Shown here piece after piece: positions 1 through 10,300 of a stretch of DNA of 64,000 nt (positions within the stretch are counted from its first letter, which is position 1; every line of letters begins with the position of its first letter). A program made the translations under genes and the position numbers. Under the pieces are notes generated by a model that was not told the DNA's origin, searched no databases, and saw only the letters and a list, made by a program, of their open reading frames with translations. The DNA is taken from the NCBI GenBank assembly GCA_945868805.1, contig CAMBMO010000002.1:159978-223977 (forward strand). Reading direction: 5' to 3'. This stretch comes from Singulisphaera sp. GP187. Lineage in GTDB: Bacteria; Planctomycetota; Phycisphaerae; Phycisphaerales; SM1A02.

Positions 1-368
1 TCGGAACGATGGATGAACTCTTCGAATCGCTGACACTCATCCAGACGTTGAAGATCGTTCCGTTTCCGGTCGTGTTGATCGGCAAGAAATTTTGGCAACC
101 CTTGCTCGACTGGATGCGCACGACTCTTTGCGAAGAGCACGCCACGATTTCAGCGGAAGATTTCGAGATTTTCCGAGTGACGGACGACGTGCGCGAGGCC
201 GTCGACATCGTCCATGAAGTGCATTCGGGAAAGCGACTCTGGGCACCGAAGCTTCCGAGGTTCGCCTCCGACCCGCCGCTCGCAGATGAAGAGGGAATTC
301 GCTCGGGAGTCCATCCGCGAAGACATCTTCAAGGAGACGCGTCTCTGGGAATCGACAATCTTGAATAG
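1..368 (+). CDS. LOG family protein (TIGR00730-type), C-terminal part
   Basis: The 5' end lies outside the window; the frame is already open at base 3 and reads GTMDELFESLTLIQT, which is the end of the PGGxGTxxE signature of LOG / lysine-decarboxylase-like proteins. PFPVVLIGKKFWQPLLDWM, the usual core strand and helix, follows. Family members are cytokinin-riboside 5'-monophosphate phosphoribohydrolase-like nucleotide hydrolases with a Rossmann fold; the bacterial substrate is often unknown. About 120 residues are visible of a protein normally 190-350 long, so the ORF-track start at base 9 is internal and not a real start. The last 35 residues are basic and not conserved-looking. It is convergent with hrpB. 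Confidence 0.8.
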   Translation, partial: GTMDELFESLTLIQTLKIVPFPVVLIGKKFWQPLLDWMRTTLCEEHATISAEDFEIFRVTDDVREAVDIVHEVHSGKRLWAPKLPRFASDPPLADEEGIRSGVHPRRHLQGDASLGIDNLE

Positions 369-414
369 TCGAGTCCCCGAGATCGATCCATTCCCATCCG
401 CCAATCAGCGGCGC

Positions 415-3021
415 TCAGCGCCACTCGTGTCGCGGATATCGACGACGAAGTTCGTTCCGAATCTCGGGATAGAGCACTCGCCAGAATCCTGCGAGATCAG
501 CTGTGACTTGCAGTGGCCGGCGATTTGGACCGAGAATTTCCAGCCGAATCGAGACTTGCCCGCCCGCCACTCGCGGAGTCTCATCAAGCCCGTAAAAATC
601 CTGAATCTTCGCGCTTCCAACCGGTGGTTGCCCAGACTCGTACGCGAGCTTCATCCGGAATCCACTCGGCAATCGGAAGTCGGCGGGCGCCATCCGCTCA
701 ACAAATGTTCGGTCGTCGTATGACATTGCGGCGACGAGCGATTCGAGGGATGGGCGAACGCGAACCTGACTCCAACGTGTCGCGCCGGCGGCGAATTCTG
801 CGAACAGAATTCGGAGGTCATCGTCCGTGTAGGTCAAGAGCCCACGCTGTGGAAAATTCTCGGCGACCCACCGCGATCGAGTGATCCACTGCTCGCCTTG
901 CTCGGTCCAATCATCTGGACGAAGTCCGTCTTCGATCATGTGTGAAGCGATGATCTCGCAAGCCGTCCCCAGATTTCGAGCTGGGCGCACAGTCTTCTCA
1001 ATGACCGTGTCGTCGAAGAGTCGCTCTTCAATCTCCTCGACCGCCTCGGTTGCCGATTCCCAGCGCTCCTCCACGCGTGTCGCGAATCGTCGCGGGAGTG
1101 TCGACTCGAGCGTTGCTTGCTCGATCGCTACCGTCATGGAGAGTGAAGTCTCGGCGGTGTCTCCCCCTCCAGAGTGACGAACTTCAAACGCAAGAAACGG
1201 GCCAGATCCGTCGAAGAGACTTCGCTTGTCGATCGAAACTCTCCGTCTCCCAGCCATGGCCGCGTGCGGTCGATTTCGATCAAGTTTCCATGCGATTCGG
1301 TCGGGGAAACCGATTATGAACGACTCGCAGAGCGCCTCGGTCGAATCGACCATGTCCTGCGAGAGAGCAAGTGAATCGCCCGCAGCTCGGCGTGCGGCGG
1401 TCGCGAGTTGATCGGCCGCCCGCGAGACCTCTCGCGCAGCGTCGGCATCAATCGAATTTCGATTCGAGTGACTTGCACGCCACGCGACGAGTGCTCGCTC
1501 TCGCGCGATGAGATCGCAGGGCCGATCACCCGATTCCAAGTGACGGCGGAGCGACTCCAAACTTTCACGGTCGAACGGATCGCGCTCGGACAACATCGCC
1601 GCCCAGATCGCGGCGCGGTCGGCGCATCCTCGACGTGCGCCTTCCAAGAGTGCCCGCGCCAATCGAGGGTCCGCAGGAATCTTCGCCATCGCACGTCCCG
1701 TGTCGTTCAAGCGGCCATCTGCGTCGAACGCTCCACATGCCTGCAGGACCCGTCGTGCGCGATCGAGTGAGGATGACTCGGGCGCGTCGATCCACGGAAA
1801 CTTCGCGGGATCGCTCTCGCCGATAACCGACAAACTCAAGAGTGCTTCGGAGAGATCGATGCGATGAACTTCGGGAGCATCGAATTCGACTCGGCGCGAA
1901 TGCGACGACTCGCTCCAGAGTCGCACGCAAACTCCGGGAGCGGTGCGGCCCGCACGACCGGCACGCTGCCGTGCACTGGCTTGGCTAATCGGTTCCAGCT
2001 TGAGAGCGTTGAGATCACGCAGAGGGTCGAATCGATGAACCCGCGCGAGCCCGCTATCCACAACGAATCGAATCCCTGGAATTGTCAAGCTGGTTTCAGC
2101 CACATTCGTCGCCACCACGATCTTGCGTCGATCCGAAGGCTCCAACGCTCGATCTTGCTCCTCGGGAAGTTGCCCTCCATGAAGCGCGAGCAAATCAAAT
2201 CCACCACCAGGAAGACGCGCACTCAACCCTTCGATCGTTTGCTGAATCTCGCGGCGGCCTGGCATGAACACAAGTCCGTCACCGAGGTCGTCGCGAGGGT
2301 CTCCCGCGAGTTGGACAACTGTCGAGACAGCGCGATCGACCACATTCTCATCAACCCGACCATCGCCTGCGAATCGCACGTCGACCGGGAAGAGTCGACC
2401 CGGAATGTGAAGTGGCTCGACCGAGAAGACCGATCCTAAACGCGTCGCATCGAGCGTCGCGCTCATGATCGCCACTCTCAGATCTGGACGTCCCTTCGCT
2501 TGCAAGCGACGCACCATCCCCGCCGCGAGGTCGGTCGATATCCCGCGCTCGTGAAACTCGTCGAGAACGACAATGCTGATTCCGTCGAGTCCCGACGGTG
2601 ACTGCGCCAAGCGCACGAAGAGTCCATCGGTCATGAACAAGACTTTCGTCTGTGCGCTTTCGACCCGCTCATAGCGCGTGCGATAGCCGACCGTTCCTCC
2701 CTCGCGCTCTCCCAGTTCGAATGCAACCCTTCGTGCCACCGCACGTGCCGCAAGTCGTCTCGGTTGGAGCACGACGATCTTCCCGCTGCCGGCGATTCCT
2801 GACTTCAGCAGAATTTGTGGGACCTGCGTGGTCTTGCCCGATCCAGTCTCCGCAACGAGCACAAGCACTTGATCGGACACAATTCTGCGAACGATTTCCC
2901 GCGCGAACGCGACGACTGGAAGCGGCGTTCGCTCCGAGCGTGGCGACGACGGGGTCCTTCGCCCCCCTCGTTCAGAATGCATTGGAGTAACGCTTGCGGA
3001 CGTTGTCGAGAAACTTCGCAA
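415..3021 (-). CDS. hrpB: ATP-dependent helicase HrpB
   Basis: DExH-box superfamily 2 helicase of the HrpA/HrpB type. Visible motifs: Walker A AETGSGKTTQVP near residue 58, QPRRLAARA (motif Ia), DEFHERG (motif II), SATLD (motif III), and QRAGRAGRTAPG (motif VI) near residue 360. The C-terminus ends PLQVTADLAGFW and RRRYPRHEW, the ending typical of HrpB rather than HrpA. The length of 868 residues fits HrpB (about 820). Its cellular role is poorly defined in bacteria. The start shown is a TTG preceded by an AGGGGC-like ribosome site. An ATG at 2982 overlaps the stop of the upstream gene and would remove 13 residues. It is the last gene of the ribH-nusB-ftsY minus-strand run. Confidence 0.9.
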   Translation of the reverse strand: MRSFSTTSASVTPMHSERGGRRTPSSPRSERTPLPVVAFAREIVRRIVSDQVLVLVAETGSGKTTQVPQILLKSGIAGSGKIVVLQPRRLAARAVARRVAFELGEREGGTVGYRTRYERVESAQTKVLFMTDGLFVRLAQSPSGLDGISIVVLDEFHERGISTDLAAGMVRRLQAKGRPDLRVAIMSATLDATRLGSVFSVEPLHIPGRLFPVDVRFAGDGRVDENVVDRAVSTVVQLAGDPRDDLGDGLVFMPGRREIQQTIEGLSARLPGGGFDLLALHGGQLPEEQDRALEPSDRRKIVVATNVAETSLTIPGIRFVVDSGLARVHRFDPLRDLNALKLEPISQASARQRAGRAGRTAPGVCVRLWSESSHSRRVEFDAPEVHRIDLSEALLSLSVIGESDPAKFPWIDAPESSSLDRARRVLQACGAFDADGRLNDTGRAMAKIPADPRLARALLEGARRGCADRAAIWAAMLSERDPFDRESLESLRRHLESGDRPCDLIARERALVAWRASHSNRNSIDADAAREVSRAADQLATAARRAAGDSLALSQDMVDSTEALCESFIIGFPDRIAWKLDRNRPHAAMAGRRRVSIDKRSLFDGSGPFLAFEVRHSGGGDTAETSLSMTVAIEQATLESTLPRRFATRVEERWESATEAVEEIEERLFDDTVIEKTVRPARNLGTACEIIASHMIEDGLRPDDWTEQGEQWITRSRWVAENFPQRGLLTYTDDDLRILFAEFAAGATRWSQVRVRPSLESLVAAMSYDDRTFVERMAPADFRLPSGFRMKLAYESGQPPVGSAKIQDFYGLDETPRVAGGQVSIRLEILGPNRRPLQVTADLAGFWRVLYPEIRNELRRRYPRHEWR

Positions 3022-3685
3022 TCTGCCCCTGCTGCTTTGGGCTCGCGGTCACCTCGACCTCCCTCTGCCACAAGCTCATGAACCCGAGAGCCCCATCCTC
3101 GCCGAGACCTGGAAGGTCGCGATCCTTGAGTCGCTCCTCGCCACGATCGGATTGCGATTGAATTCGCTCGAGTCGCTCCTTGTCGGTCTGATCGCTCTCT
3201 TCGCCACGCGTCAATTTCTCACCCATCTTCGTCCAATTCACAACCCAGTCATCGATGTACTTGCCTTGTTCGCTCGGCGCAGCATCGAAATATCCAGCCG
3301 CGCCTTGCACGAGGATGTCTCTGGCCAGAACGCGAACATTCTGCGTCATCTGCTTGCGAACTGGACCCGTGAGCCCAGCGAAAAATCCTGCCATCGCCGC
3401 GCTGTCAGAGTTCTCCATTCCGCGGAATCGCTCGCTGAGTTCAAGAAGGAACCTCATCCGCTCCTCGAGCGACAGCTCGTTGAAATCATCCATCGCGAGA
3501 TATCCCAGCACATCGTCGACTGGCGTGTCGAAGATCGACGGTGGTGGCCGCCAGCGCACCGTCATCCACCACCAAAGCCCAACCGTCACGAGGAGTAGCA
3601 TCGCCACAACCGCGCCGATGCGAATCAGCTTCGATTTGCGCTCTCGTATCGCGTACTTCAGTTCATGAAAGTTGATGAATGCCAT
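2972..3685 (-). CDS. Hypothetical single-pass membrane protein
   Basis: 237 residues from the ATG at 3685 (MAFINFHELKYAIRERKSK). The longer ORF start at 3841 would run into the preceding pseudopilin gene and is not preferred. One transmembrane segment (IGAVVAMLLLVTVGLWWWM, about residues 22-40) follows a basic N-terminus. The remainder is a soluble, helical, charged domain with a highly acidic/basic stretch (RGEESDQTDKERLERIQSQ). I do not recognise a family. It sits between a pseudopilin and hrpB, overlaps hrpB by up to 50 bases and is probably co-transcribed with it. A role alongside the pseudopilin is possible but only a guess from position. Confidence 0.65.
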   Translation of the reverse strand: MAFINFHELKYAIRERKSKLIRIGAVVAMLLLVTVGLWWWMTVRWRPPPSIFDTPVDDVLGYLAMDDFNELSLEERMRFLLELSERFRGMENSDSAAMAGFFAGLTGPVRKQMTQNVRVLARDILVQGAAGYFDAAPSEQGKYIDDWVVNWTKMGEKLTRGEESDQTDKERLERIQSQSDRGEERLKDRDLPGLGEDGALGFMSLWQREVEVTASPKQQGQIAKFLDNVRKRYSNAF

Positions 3686-3740
3686 GATATTGCCATGCTC
3701 GGTTGATAAAAAATAAAGGACTGCGTCGTGATGCTCGAAT

Positions 3741-4373
3741 TCAGTCGGCCGTTGTCGTCTCCTCGACTTTGGTCGCTCGGGTTGCCCCGTCAAGATAGAC
3801 GCCATTTCGCGGCACACGAGTCCCTGGGTGTCGGTCCGCACTATCCATCAGGATAGGAAAGAGGCCGTTCGTATCGTTCTCAAACAGTCTCGCCACGAGT
3901 TTGGATTCGGCTCGCAATCTCGCCGTCTCACGCTGTCGTTCGCCCGTGTCGGCGGGAAGATTCATGAGGACTTGAACGACCTCCATCTGCACCTGTGGCG
4001 CGTAGCGCAAGAGTCCAGGCAAGTATGTGTAGCTGGTGCCGGTTGCTGTGGATTCGAGATCATCGTCGGCGGGACAGAGCCACGACCGACCGTCCGAAGC
4101 TATGTACTTCGACAGAAGATTCGGAAGTCCGCCTTCGATTCCTTGCGGAGTCACGACCGGCAGAAATTCGCACATCGGAAGCAATCCTTTGTTTGCCGAT
4201 TGATACGACTGCCACGCCACATAGTTTTGGCGGAGGTTGCTGAGGCAGTTCGTGTTTTGCGACTCGGCCCTGAACATCTTGAACGCTGGCATGATGAGAC
4301 CGGTCAACACCCCGATGATCCCGACGACCACAAGAGTCTCGACCAGCGTAAAGGCTCGTGCGTGCCCGATCAT
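3741..4373 (-). CDS. Type II/IV pseudopilin-like protein with prepilin N-terminus
   Basis: 210 residues. The N-terminus HARAFTLVETLVVVGIIGVL is a class III prepilin signal: short basic leader, a cleavage site before F, glutamate at +5 and a hydrophobic helix. A globular domain follows, containing WLCPADDD and a C-terminal HPGTRVPRNGVYLDG that resembles the H-Xn-DG ending of planctomycete DUF1559-type pseudopilins. Such proteins are made in large numbers in planctomycetes and are processed by a prepilin peptidase; which secretion or pilus machine this one serves cannot be told. The start overlaps the end of ftsY by 4 bases (ATGA), so it is translationally coupled to a signal-recognition-particle receptor. 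Confidence 0.8.
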   Translation of the reverse strand: MIGHARAFTLVETLVVVGIIGVLTGLIMPAFKMFRAESQNTNCLSNLRQNYVAWQSYQSANKGLLPMCEFLPVVTPQGIEGGLPNLLSKYIASDGRSWLCPADDDLESTATGTSYTYLPGLLRYAPQVQMEVVQVLMNLPADTGERQRETARLRAESKLVARLFENDTNGLFPILMDSADRHPGTRVPRNGVYLDGATRATKVEETTTAD

Positions 4374-5320
4374 GCCGAGATGGTAGCTCCGTCGACGGAA
4401 AAAACGGCATCGATGAATCGATCCGCGTCGAAGGGCTGAACATCTTCGGGAGATTCGCCCACGCCGATCAATTTCACGGGAAGTCCAAGCGCATCGTGGA
4501 TTGCGATGGCGACCCCGCCCCGTGCGGTTCCATCCATTTTGGCGAGAAAAATCCCAGTAATATCGACTGCCTTGCGAAATGCGGCGGCTTGGACAACCGC
4601 GTTCTGGCCACTCGTTGCATCGAGCACGAGGAGGGTCTCGTGAGGAGCGCCTGGTATTCGCTTGCGGATCACATCGCGGATCTTGACCAATTGTCGCATG
4701 AGATTTTCTTCGTTGTGCAATCGTCCGGCTGTGTCGACGAGCAGAACATCAACCCCGCGGGTCATCGCCGCTTCTGCCGCATCAAACGCCACGGCTGCTG
4801 GATCCCCTCCTGGTGCGCCGCGAATGATGTCGACACCAAGTCGCTGCGCCCAGATTTCCAATTGCGCGACCGCGCCCGCACGATAGGTATCCGCGGCCGC
4901 GAGGAGCACCGTCCTTCCGGAGGCGCGAATCGAATGAGCAATCTTTGCGACACTCGTCGTCTTCCCGACACCATTCACACCGACGACGAGTACAACTGCT
5001 GGCTTTGTCGATGAACCCGCGATTTCCAATGTCTCCCCTGGCCCTGGAGCTAATCGTTGCTTCATTGTTCGCTTGAGATGCTCGAGAGCGTCCTCTCCAC
5101 GTTCGCATCGGCCGGCAAGAAATTCAGCTCGGAGCGATGCAACAAGCTCGCGTGCGGCTCGCACACCAACATCGGCGGAAATCAACTGCGCTTCGACTTG
5201 GTCGATCAGCGCATCATCGAGTCTCCTGCCATGCAGCATGCTCCGTAATCCAGCACCGAAAGCCGACGCCGTACGCAGGAGCCCGCGACGAACTGCGTCA
5301 ATGGCTGACTTAAAAAACAT
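4370..5320 (-). CDS. ftsY: Signal recognition particle receptor FtsY
   Basis: SRP-type GTPase of co-translational membrane targeting. Start chosen at ATG 5320 (MFFKSAIDAVRRGL), which gives 316 residues; the 461-residue ORF runs back into nusB in another frame. Motifs: G1 GVNGVGKTTSVAKIA, the DTYRAGAVAQLEIWA insertion-box signature, G3 DTAGRLHNEENLM, and TKxD replaced by LAKMDGTARGG, which is normal for FtsY (motif about residues 245-255). An N-domain four-helix region precedes. There is no long acidic A domain, so membrane contact probably uses the short amphipathic N-terminal helix. It lies 13 bases downstream of nusB and overlaps the pseudopilin by 4 bases. Confidence 0.95.
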   Translation of the reverse strand: MFFKSAIDAVRRGLLRTASAFGAGLRSMLHGRRLDDALIDQVEAQLISADVGVRAARELVASLRAEFLAGRCERGEDALEHLKRTMKQRLAPGPGETLEIAGSSTKPAVVLVVGVNGVGKTTSVAKIAHSIRASGRTVLLAAADTYRAGAVAQLEIWAQRLGVDIIRGAPGGDPAAVAFDAAEAAMTRGVDVLLVDTAGRLHNEENLMRQLVKIRDVIRKRIPGAPHETLLVLDATSGQNAVVQAAAFRKAVDITGIFLAKMDGTARGGVAIAIHDALGLPVKLIGVGESPEDVQPFDADRFIDAVFSVDGATISA

Positions 5321-5333
5321 GCTGTGATTCGTC

Positions 5334-5843
5334 CTAGTCGTCAATGACCGCGGCAGCAGGCTCTGGCGCGACCGACCCGACAGTCGCCTCGACCACGGGG
5401 TGCGCGATTCGATCGAGCACACCGTTAACGAACGCCGCGCTCTTCTCGGTGCTGTACGCCTTCGCCAACTCAACCGCTTCGTTGATCGCAACAGCCGGTG
5501 GAACCGATCCATGACGGATTTCCCAAAACCCCAGTCGCAGAATGTTGCGATCGACGTTTGGTTGTCGATGGGGTGGCCACTCTGGGGCGAGCTCTTCGAT
5601 CGATCGGTCCGCTTCTTCGCGCGTCGACCACGCCTTCTCAGCCAATGCGATTCCCCCTGCAACGGCAGGAAGCGTGAAGTCGCATTCACTTTCGATCGGA
5701 TCGACCGAGCGGGCTTCGCGGGCGCGACCCTCAAAGGATTCTCGCACATGCGCAAGATCAGTCGCGAGATCGACGGTTCCCCCGAGGTCGAATTGAAACA
5801 TTGCCTGAAGGGCGCAACAACGCTGCTCGTGCGGGACGCTCAT
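5334..5843 (-). CDS. nusB: Transcription antitermination factor NusB
   Basis: 169 residues. All-helical RNA-binding protein that with NusE/S10 forms part of the rRNA antitermination complex. The family signatures visible are RCCALQAMFQFDLGG at the N-terminus, NVDRNILRLGFWEI in the middle, and VAINEAVELAKAYSTEKSAAFVNGVLD, the most conserved NusB stretch. The start ATG overlaps the stop of ribH by 4 bases, the classical ribH-nusB pairing. There is an alanine-rich C-terminal extension of about 20 residues (VEATVGSVAPEPAAAVIDD). Confidence 0.95.
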   Translation of the reverse strand: MSVPHEQRCCALQAMFQFDLGGTVDLATDLAHVRESFEGRAREARSVDPIESECDFTLPAVAGGIALAEKAWSTREEADRSIEELAPEWPPHRQPNVDRNILRLGFWEIRHGSVPPAVAINEAVELAKAYSTEKSAAFVNGVLDRIAHPVVEATVGSVAPEPAAAVIDD

Positions 5844-6367
5844 CGCCTCGCTCCGACGTGGGTGCGACTTCCCGACTTGATCTCTTGAATGACCCGAACT
5901 GCGGCGATTGCAGCGTTCATCGCTTCAACTCCCTTGTTGCCCTTGCTTCCTCCAGCACGTGCTTGCGCTTGCCCGATCGTCAAGCAAGTCAAGACTCCAA
6001 ATGCGATTGGCTTTCCTGTTCGCACCGTAATGTCGACCAGCCCTTTCGCGACCGCATCACAGATGTATCGGTCGTGACTCGTCTCGCCTGTCAGGACGCA
6101 CCCGAGAGCGACCACTGCGTCGATATCGCTTCGCTCCGCAAGCGCCACCGAGATCGCGACCAATTCGTACGCGCCCGGCGCGAGAACTTGGATCAGTTCG
6201 TCGGTATCTCCGCCCGCCGAAGCGAACGCGTCCACCGCTCCCAGCGCGAGAGCAGAGCAGACATCGTTGTGATATGTGCTTTGAACGATCGCGATACGCA
6301 TCCCTCGCGAATCCATCTCGTTGCGCCCACTCTGCGCACCGGCCGAATCGTTTCCTGTCGTTTTCAT
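5840..6367 (-). CDS. ribH: 6,7-dimethyl-8-ribityllumazine synthase
   Basis: Penultimate enzyme of riboflavin synthesis; condenses 5-amino-6-ribitylaminouracil with 3,4-dihydroxy-2-butanone 4-phosphate. Signatures are IAIVQSTYHNDVCSALALGA, the PGAYELV loop (APGAYELVAISVALAE), ALGCVLTGETSHDRYI carrying the catalytic-loop histidine, and FGVLTCLTIGQAQARAGG near the phosphate site. Start chosen at ATG 6367 (MKTTGNDSAG), 175 residues; internal ATGs just before MRIAIVQ are alternatives, since the first 30 residues are not conserved. It heads the minus-strand run ribH-nusB-ftsY and is divergent from the UbiA-like gene 26 bases away. Confidence 0.93.
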   Translation of the reverse strand: MKTTGNDSAGAQSGRNEMDSRGMRIAIVQSTYHNDVCSALALGAVDAFASAGGDTDELIQVLAPGAYELVAISVALAERSDIDAVVALGCVLTGETSHDRYICDAVAKGLVDITVRTGKPIAFGVLTCLTIGQAQARAGGSKGNKGVEAMNAAIAAVRVIQEIKSGSRTHVGARR

Positions 6368-6393
6368 GCGGATCGCAATGGTAGCCTCGAAGC

Positions 6394-7368
6394 GTGCTCG
6401 GCGTATCAAAGAAAGTCGTTTCCGCGGTCGAATTGACCCGACTTTCGATGGCATTTGGTGCCATCACCGATCTGTGGCTCATCGTGATTCTCTCGCGCAG
6501 TGTCGATGAGTATCACTACATGCCAGTCGCATCGATGTCGTTGCCACAAGCACTGTTTTGTTCGGCGGTCACTGCGATCGGACTCTTTTCGTTCGCGGCT
6601 TCGCTGAATGACCTCCTCGACGCAAAGCACGATCGTGTTTTCAGTCCAACTCGTCCAATCGCATCCGGTGAGATCGGCGCGGCCCAGGCCTTCACGGTTG
6701 CACTCGCGTCTTTGCTCCTCGCGCTCGTCGGAGTGCTTTTCTTCGGCCGGGACGCTCTCTTTATAGCAATCTTGATCGCGGGCGGAACGCTTTTTTACAA
6801 CGGCATCGCGAAGTACATCCCAGGCGTTGGCTTGTTGACAATCGGAGTACTTCATGCCGGGCACATGCTCATTCCCAATCATGATTTCACATTCACACTG
6901 CCCGCTTGGGTGGCGATGACACATGCGACAGCAGTGGCGACGATCATGCATTTCATTCAGGCGAAGAGACCCGCGCTTTCTCGACGCGCCATGTGGTCGC
7001 TCGGTCTGGGTTGGATGGCGTGTAGTGTGGCGTTGATCGGATTTGGAATCTCGAAATCCACAGGATCGTTCTGGCCAGCATCGACGCCCTCTTATGGCCC
7101 AATCTTTCCGGTTCTCGCGATGATCGCTTTCGTTTTCGTCGTCATCCGAAAGGTGCGCCGAGCGACATCTCCCGTGATCGCGGCTGAGAAGGTTGCGAGG
7201 TACGGCGCTCTCTGGCAGTCTCTCTACGCGGCCGCATGGCTCCTTGCGTGGGGGGAATTCTGGTGGGCTCTGGTCGCTCTCGCGGTCGCGGGTACGGGAT
7301 TCGGCGCGATGACATTGCTGAAGGAGTTCGGGGGATCCACCAGGTCTCCAATCGCGTACCGAGGTTGA
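6394..7368 (+). CDS. UbiA-family prenyltransferase-like membrane protein
   Basis: 324 residues, starting with GTG. About nine hydrophobic segments span the protein. The loop after the second segment carries NDLLDAKHDRVFSPTRPIASG, a good match to the NDxxDxxxD prenyl-diphosphate/Mg2+ motif and the adjacent RPI(A/V)SG of UbiA proteins. The second aspartate motif expected in the middle of the protein is not evident (only PNHDF is seen there), so substrate and activity are uncertain. Family members transfer polyprenyl groups to aromatic or lipid acceptors in quinone, haem or lipid synthesis. The gene is 24 bases upstream of lptD on the same strand. Confidence 0.7.
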   Translation: MLGVSKKVVSAVELTRLSMAFGAITDLWLIVILSRSVDEYHYMPVASMSLPQALFCSAVTAIGLFSFAASLNDLLDAKHDRVFSPTRPIASGEIGAAQAFTVALASLLLALVGVLFFGRDALFIAILIAGGTLFYNGIAKYIPGVGLLTIGVLHAGHMLIPNHDFTFTLPAWVAMTHATAVATIMHFIQAKRPALSRRAMWSLGLGWMACSVALIGFGISKSTGSFWPASTPSYGPIFPVLAMIAFVFVVIRKVRRATSPVIAAEKVARYGALWQSLYAAAWLLAWGEFWWALVALAVAGTGFGAMTLLKEFGGSTRSPIAYRG

Positions 7369-7392
7369 AGACTCTTCGTACCATTGCGACCA

Positions 7393-10300
7393 ATGATGCG
7401 ACATGTGGTCTGGGAGACGGCGAGAGACACGGCAAGGACGATTCTCTGCATCGCGTCTATCGCCTGCATCTCGGTCGAAAGTAGCGCGCAGGAACTTCGA
7501 GATGTTCCGATTTCGGGGCAGTCGCTCGGCGGATTCGTCATCCCGATCGAGCCAGTGGCGACAGACATCATCATCGATGGAACGCGTGCATGGGCATGGA
7601 CGGTCGACGATACGAAGCGACTGCAGATCGAGGGCGATGTCCGAGTGAAATTTGGCGGGTACTACTTCTCGAGCACGAACGCGGTCATCTGGATCAACCG
7701 CATCCCAAGCGCAGGTGGACTGATCAATCAGATAGCCGTGTACTTCCCCGAAGCGGAGGAGCCCACCCGGCGAGCGGGGCTCGGAGCGAGCGGAAGTGAT
7801 CTGCTTGTCACTGGAAGCACGCGCGGCGAAATTGTGCTCTCCATCACGATGCTCGACGAGCACGCTCCCGCCGACAATCCCATTCTGCGCAGGGCCACCG
7901 AGCGCGTCCAAGGGTATTTGGATTCCGTCGCTCGCGGCGCGTTGCTTCGTTCGAGGCCTCAACTCGATGCGCCGGTTGCCGTCGTCGAACTTCCCCTGAC
8001 TGTCGGGGCGCCGGTTCGGCCCCCGTTGATCGAGCAACCCCCTTCCCTGGCGACGACTTCGCAACTGACTGACGAAAGTGCGATTTTCTCTCCGACGGGA
8101 ACGATTACGTTTTCTGCGCGTGATACGACCATTGAAACCAAGAGCGACTGCGTCATGCTCTCGAATTCTGTGCGTGTCGACTACTCGAGCCCGCCGGGGG
8201 TTGGCCCGGTGAAGGAACTCCAACTCTCGGCCGATCGCGCGGTCATATTTCTCGCTCCGAAAAGGGGAGCATCGACATCGAGCGACTCGGGAATCCTTGA
8301 TGCGAAAGATGTCGTAGGCATTTATCTCGAGGGAGATGTCGTGGCAACTGACTACCAGTACACACTTCGAGGTCGGCGGGTTTATTACGACCTCGCCCTG
8401 AATCAGGCGATTGTGATGGACGCCGTGATGCGAACATCGACGCGATCCGGAGTTCTTGCGTACGCGCGTGCCGACGAAATGCGACAACTCGCCGCTGGCG
8501 AATTCACGGCGGTGAATGCGCGTGTCTCCACGAGCGAATTCTTCACGCCCCATCTCTCGGTCGGTGTTCAGCGACTCACCATCACGCAGCAACCCGAAGA
8601 AGCCGGTGGCGGTTCGTACATGCTGGGAACCGGCGCGACCTTGCGAGCCAACGGAACTCCGTTTTTCTACTGGCCCCACATTGCGGGATCGCCCAATCAG
8701 ATCCCACTCAAGAACCTGAATATTGGATTTCAGGACTATCAAGGAACGATCATCAAGTCGGAGTGGGATCTCTTCGATCTGATGGGCGTTGATAAGCCAG
8801 AGCCGCTTTCGGAAGTCACACTCATTCAGGAGGCATACACGAAGAACGCCGTCGGGCTGGGAGTGAAGGCGAGAGCAAATATCTTTGGCGCAACAGGCGA
8901 CATCAAGATGACGGGGTACTACGACTTTCAAAACGAGGAACAGACCGCAGCGGGCGGAATCGTCACGAGCCCCGACCAGTACCGCGGTGAATTGCAGGCG
9001 CATTGGAACGGAAAACTCGCGAGCGATGTGACGCTGGACATGCAGATGTCGATTTTCAGCGATCAGAACTTCGTCTCGGTCTTTCACTGGAATGACTACC
9101 TCGAGCGACGGGAATATGAGTCGAGCGGGTTCTTGAACTGGCAGAGCGGCAACAACTCGCTCTCCCTCCTGCTGAAATACAACCCGAACGATTTTCTCAG
9201 CAACGCCTACATGATCGCGTCGCGACCCTATTCGGTCGACAAGTTTCCCGAGTTGGCATACCAGCGATATGGCGAGTCACTCTTCGGAGACCGCGCGACC
9301 TGGACTCAGAATTACTCGGCGAACTTGATGCGGCTACAAGTTCAGTCGGGAACGCCCCAGGACCTGGGCATCAGCTCGCTCGCATTCTCCGAAAACCCGA
9401 CATTCGCCGCTGACCAAAACATCCGCGATGCGTACAACGCGGCTGGCTACGACGACTTGATGCGATCACGTTTGTACTCGCGCCAAGAAATCGCGCTCCC
9501 TCTCTCAACGGGACCGATCAAAATCGTTCCGTTCGCGCATGGACAGGTTGCTGCGTACATCCTGAACAATTTCCAGGACTACTCGACTGATAGTTCGGAC
9601 TACCGAACCCTCGTGGGAACCGGAAGTCGATTCTCAACAGAGCTCACCTCGAATTACAACTCTGTCCGCAGTTCATTCCTCGATCTCAATCGCCTGCATC
9701 ATGTGATCCAACCCACCGCAATGCTCTGGTACGGCTGGGAATCGAACAGTGTGCTCGACATGCCCGTGTACGACCAGGATGTCGAAGGTGTCTCCGGCGC
9801 AGCGGTCGCTCAAGCTGGAGTCACCAACACGCTTCAGACCATGCGTGGTGGTCCTGGGAACTGGAGATCGGTCGATTGGGTCGTCTTCAATGTCGGAGCG
9901 GTGCTCGACAATCAAGGCGATTCGATGCAACGGCAGATGACGGATCCCGGCACTCCAAATCAGTACGGCTTGCGATACGCGCAGTCGCCGATGCCAAGCT
10001 TCTATTCATGGCGACCCGAATATTCGCAGTGGGGCGACCATATCTATGCGAGTGGAACGATGCAGGTCAGCGATGCGCTCGCGCTCTATGGACAAGGCAC
10101 ATACTTGCTTCAGGATCGGGGCAATTCCGAGAACAGCTTTGGTCTCGACGATCTTGGCCGTGGCACGATTGGCGGCAGCATCCAGCAAAGTCCAGATGTT
10201 CGGTTCTATCTCGAGTATCGATATGTCAACACCTTTGACGAATCTGGGCTTTACCCCGCAGACGAGTTCGTTCAAGGTGGCGTCGAGTATCAGGTCTCGA

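Noticed and set aside
4370-5755. 461-residue FtsY
   Set aside because: The extra N-terminal 145 residues overlap nusB out of frame and are basic with no acidic A domain; ATG 5320 gives the normal FtsY start.
6406-9087. 893-residue minus-strand ORF over the UbiA-like and lptD genes
   Set aside because: It is rich in Arg/His/Asp with no domain, opposes two genes with clear motifs, and reflects the stop-poor antisense frames of this codon usage.
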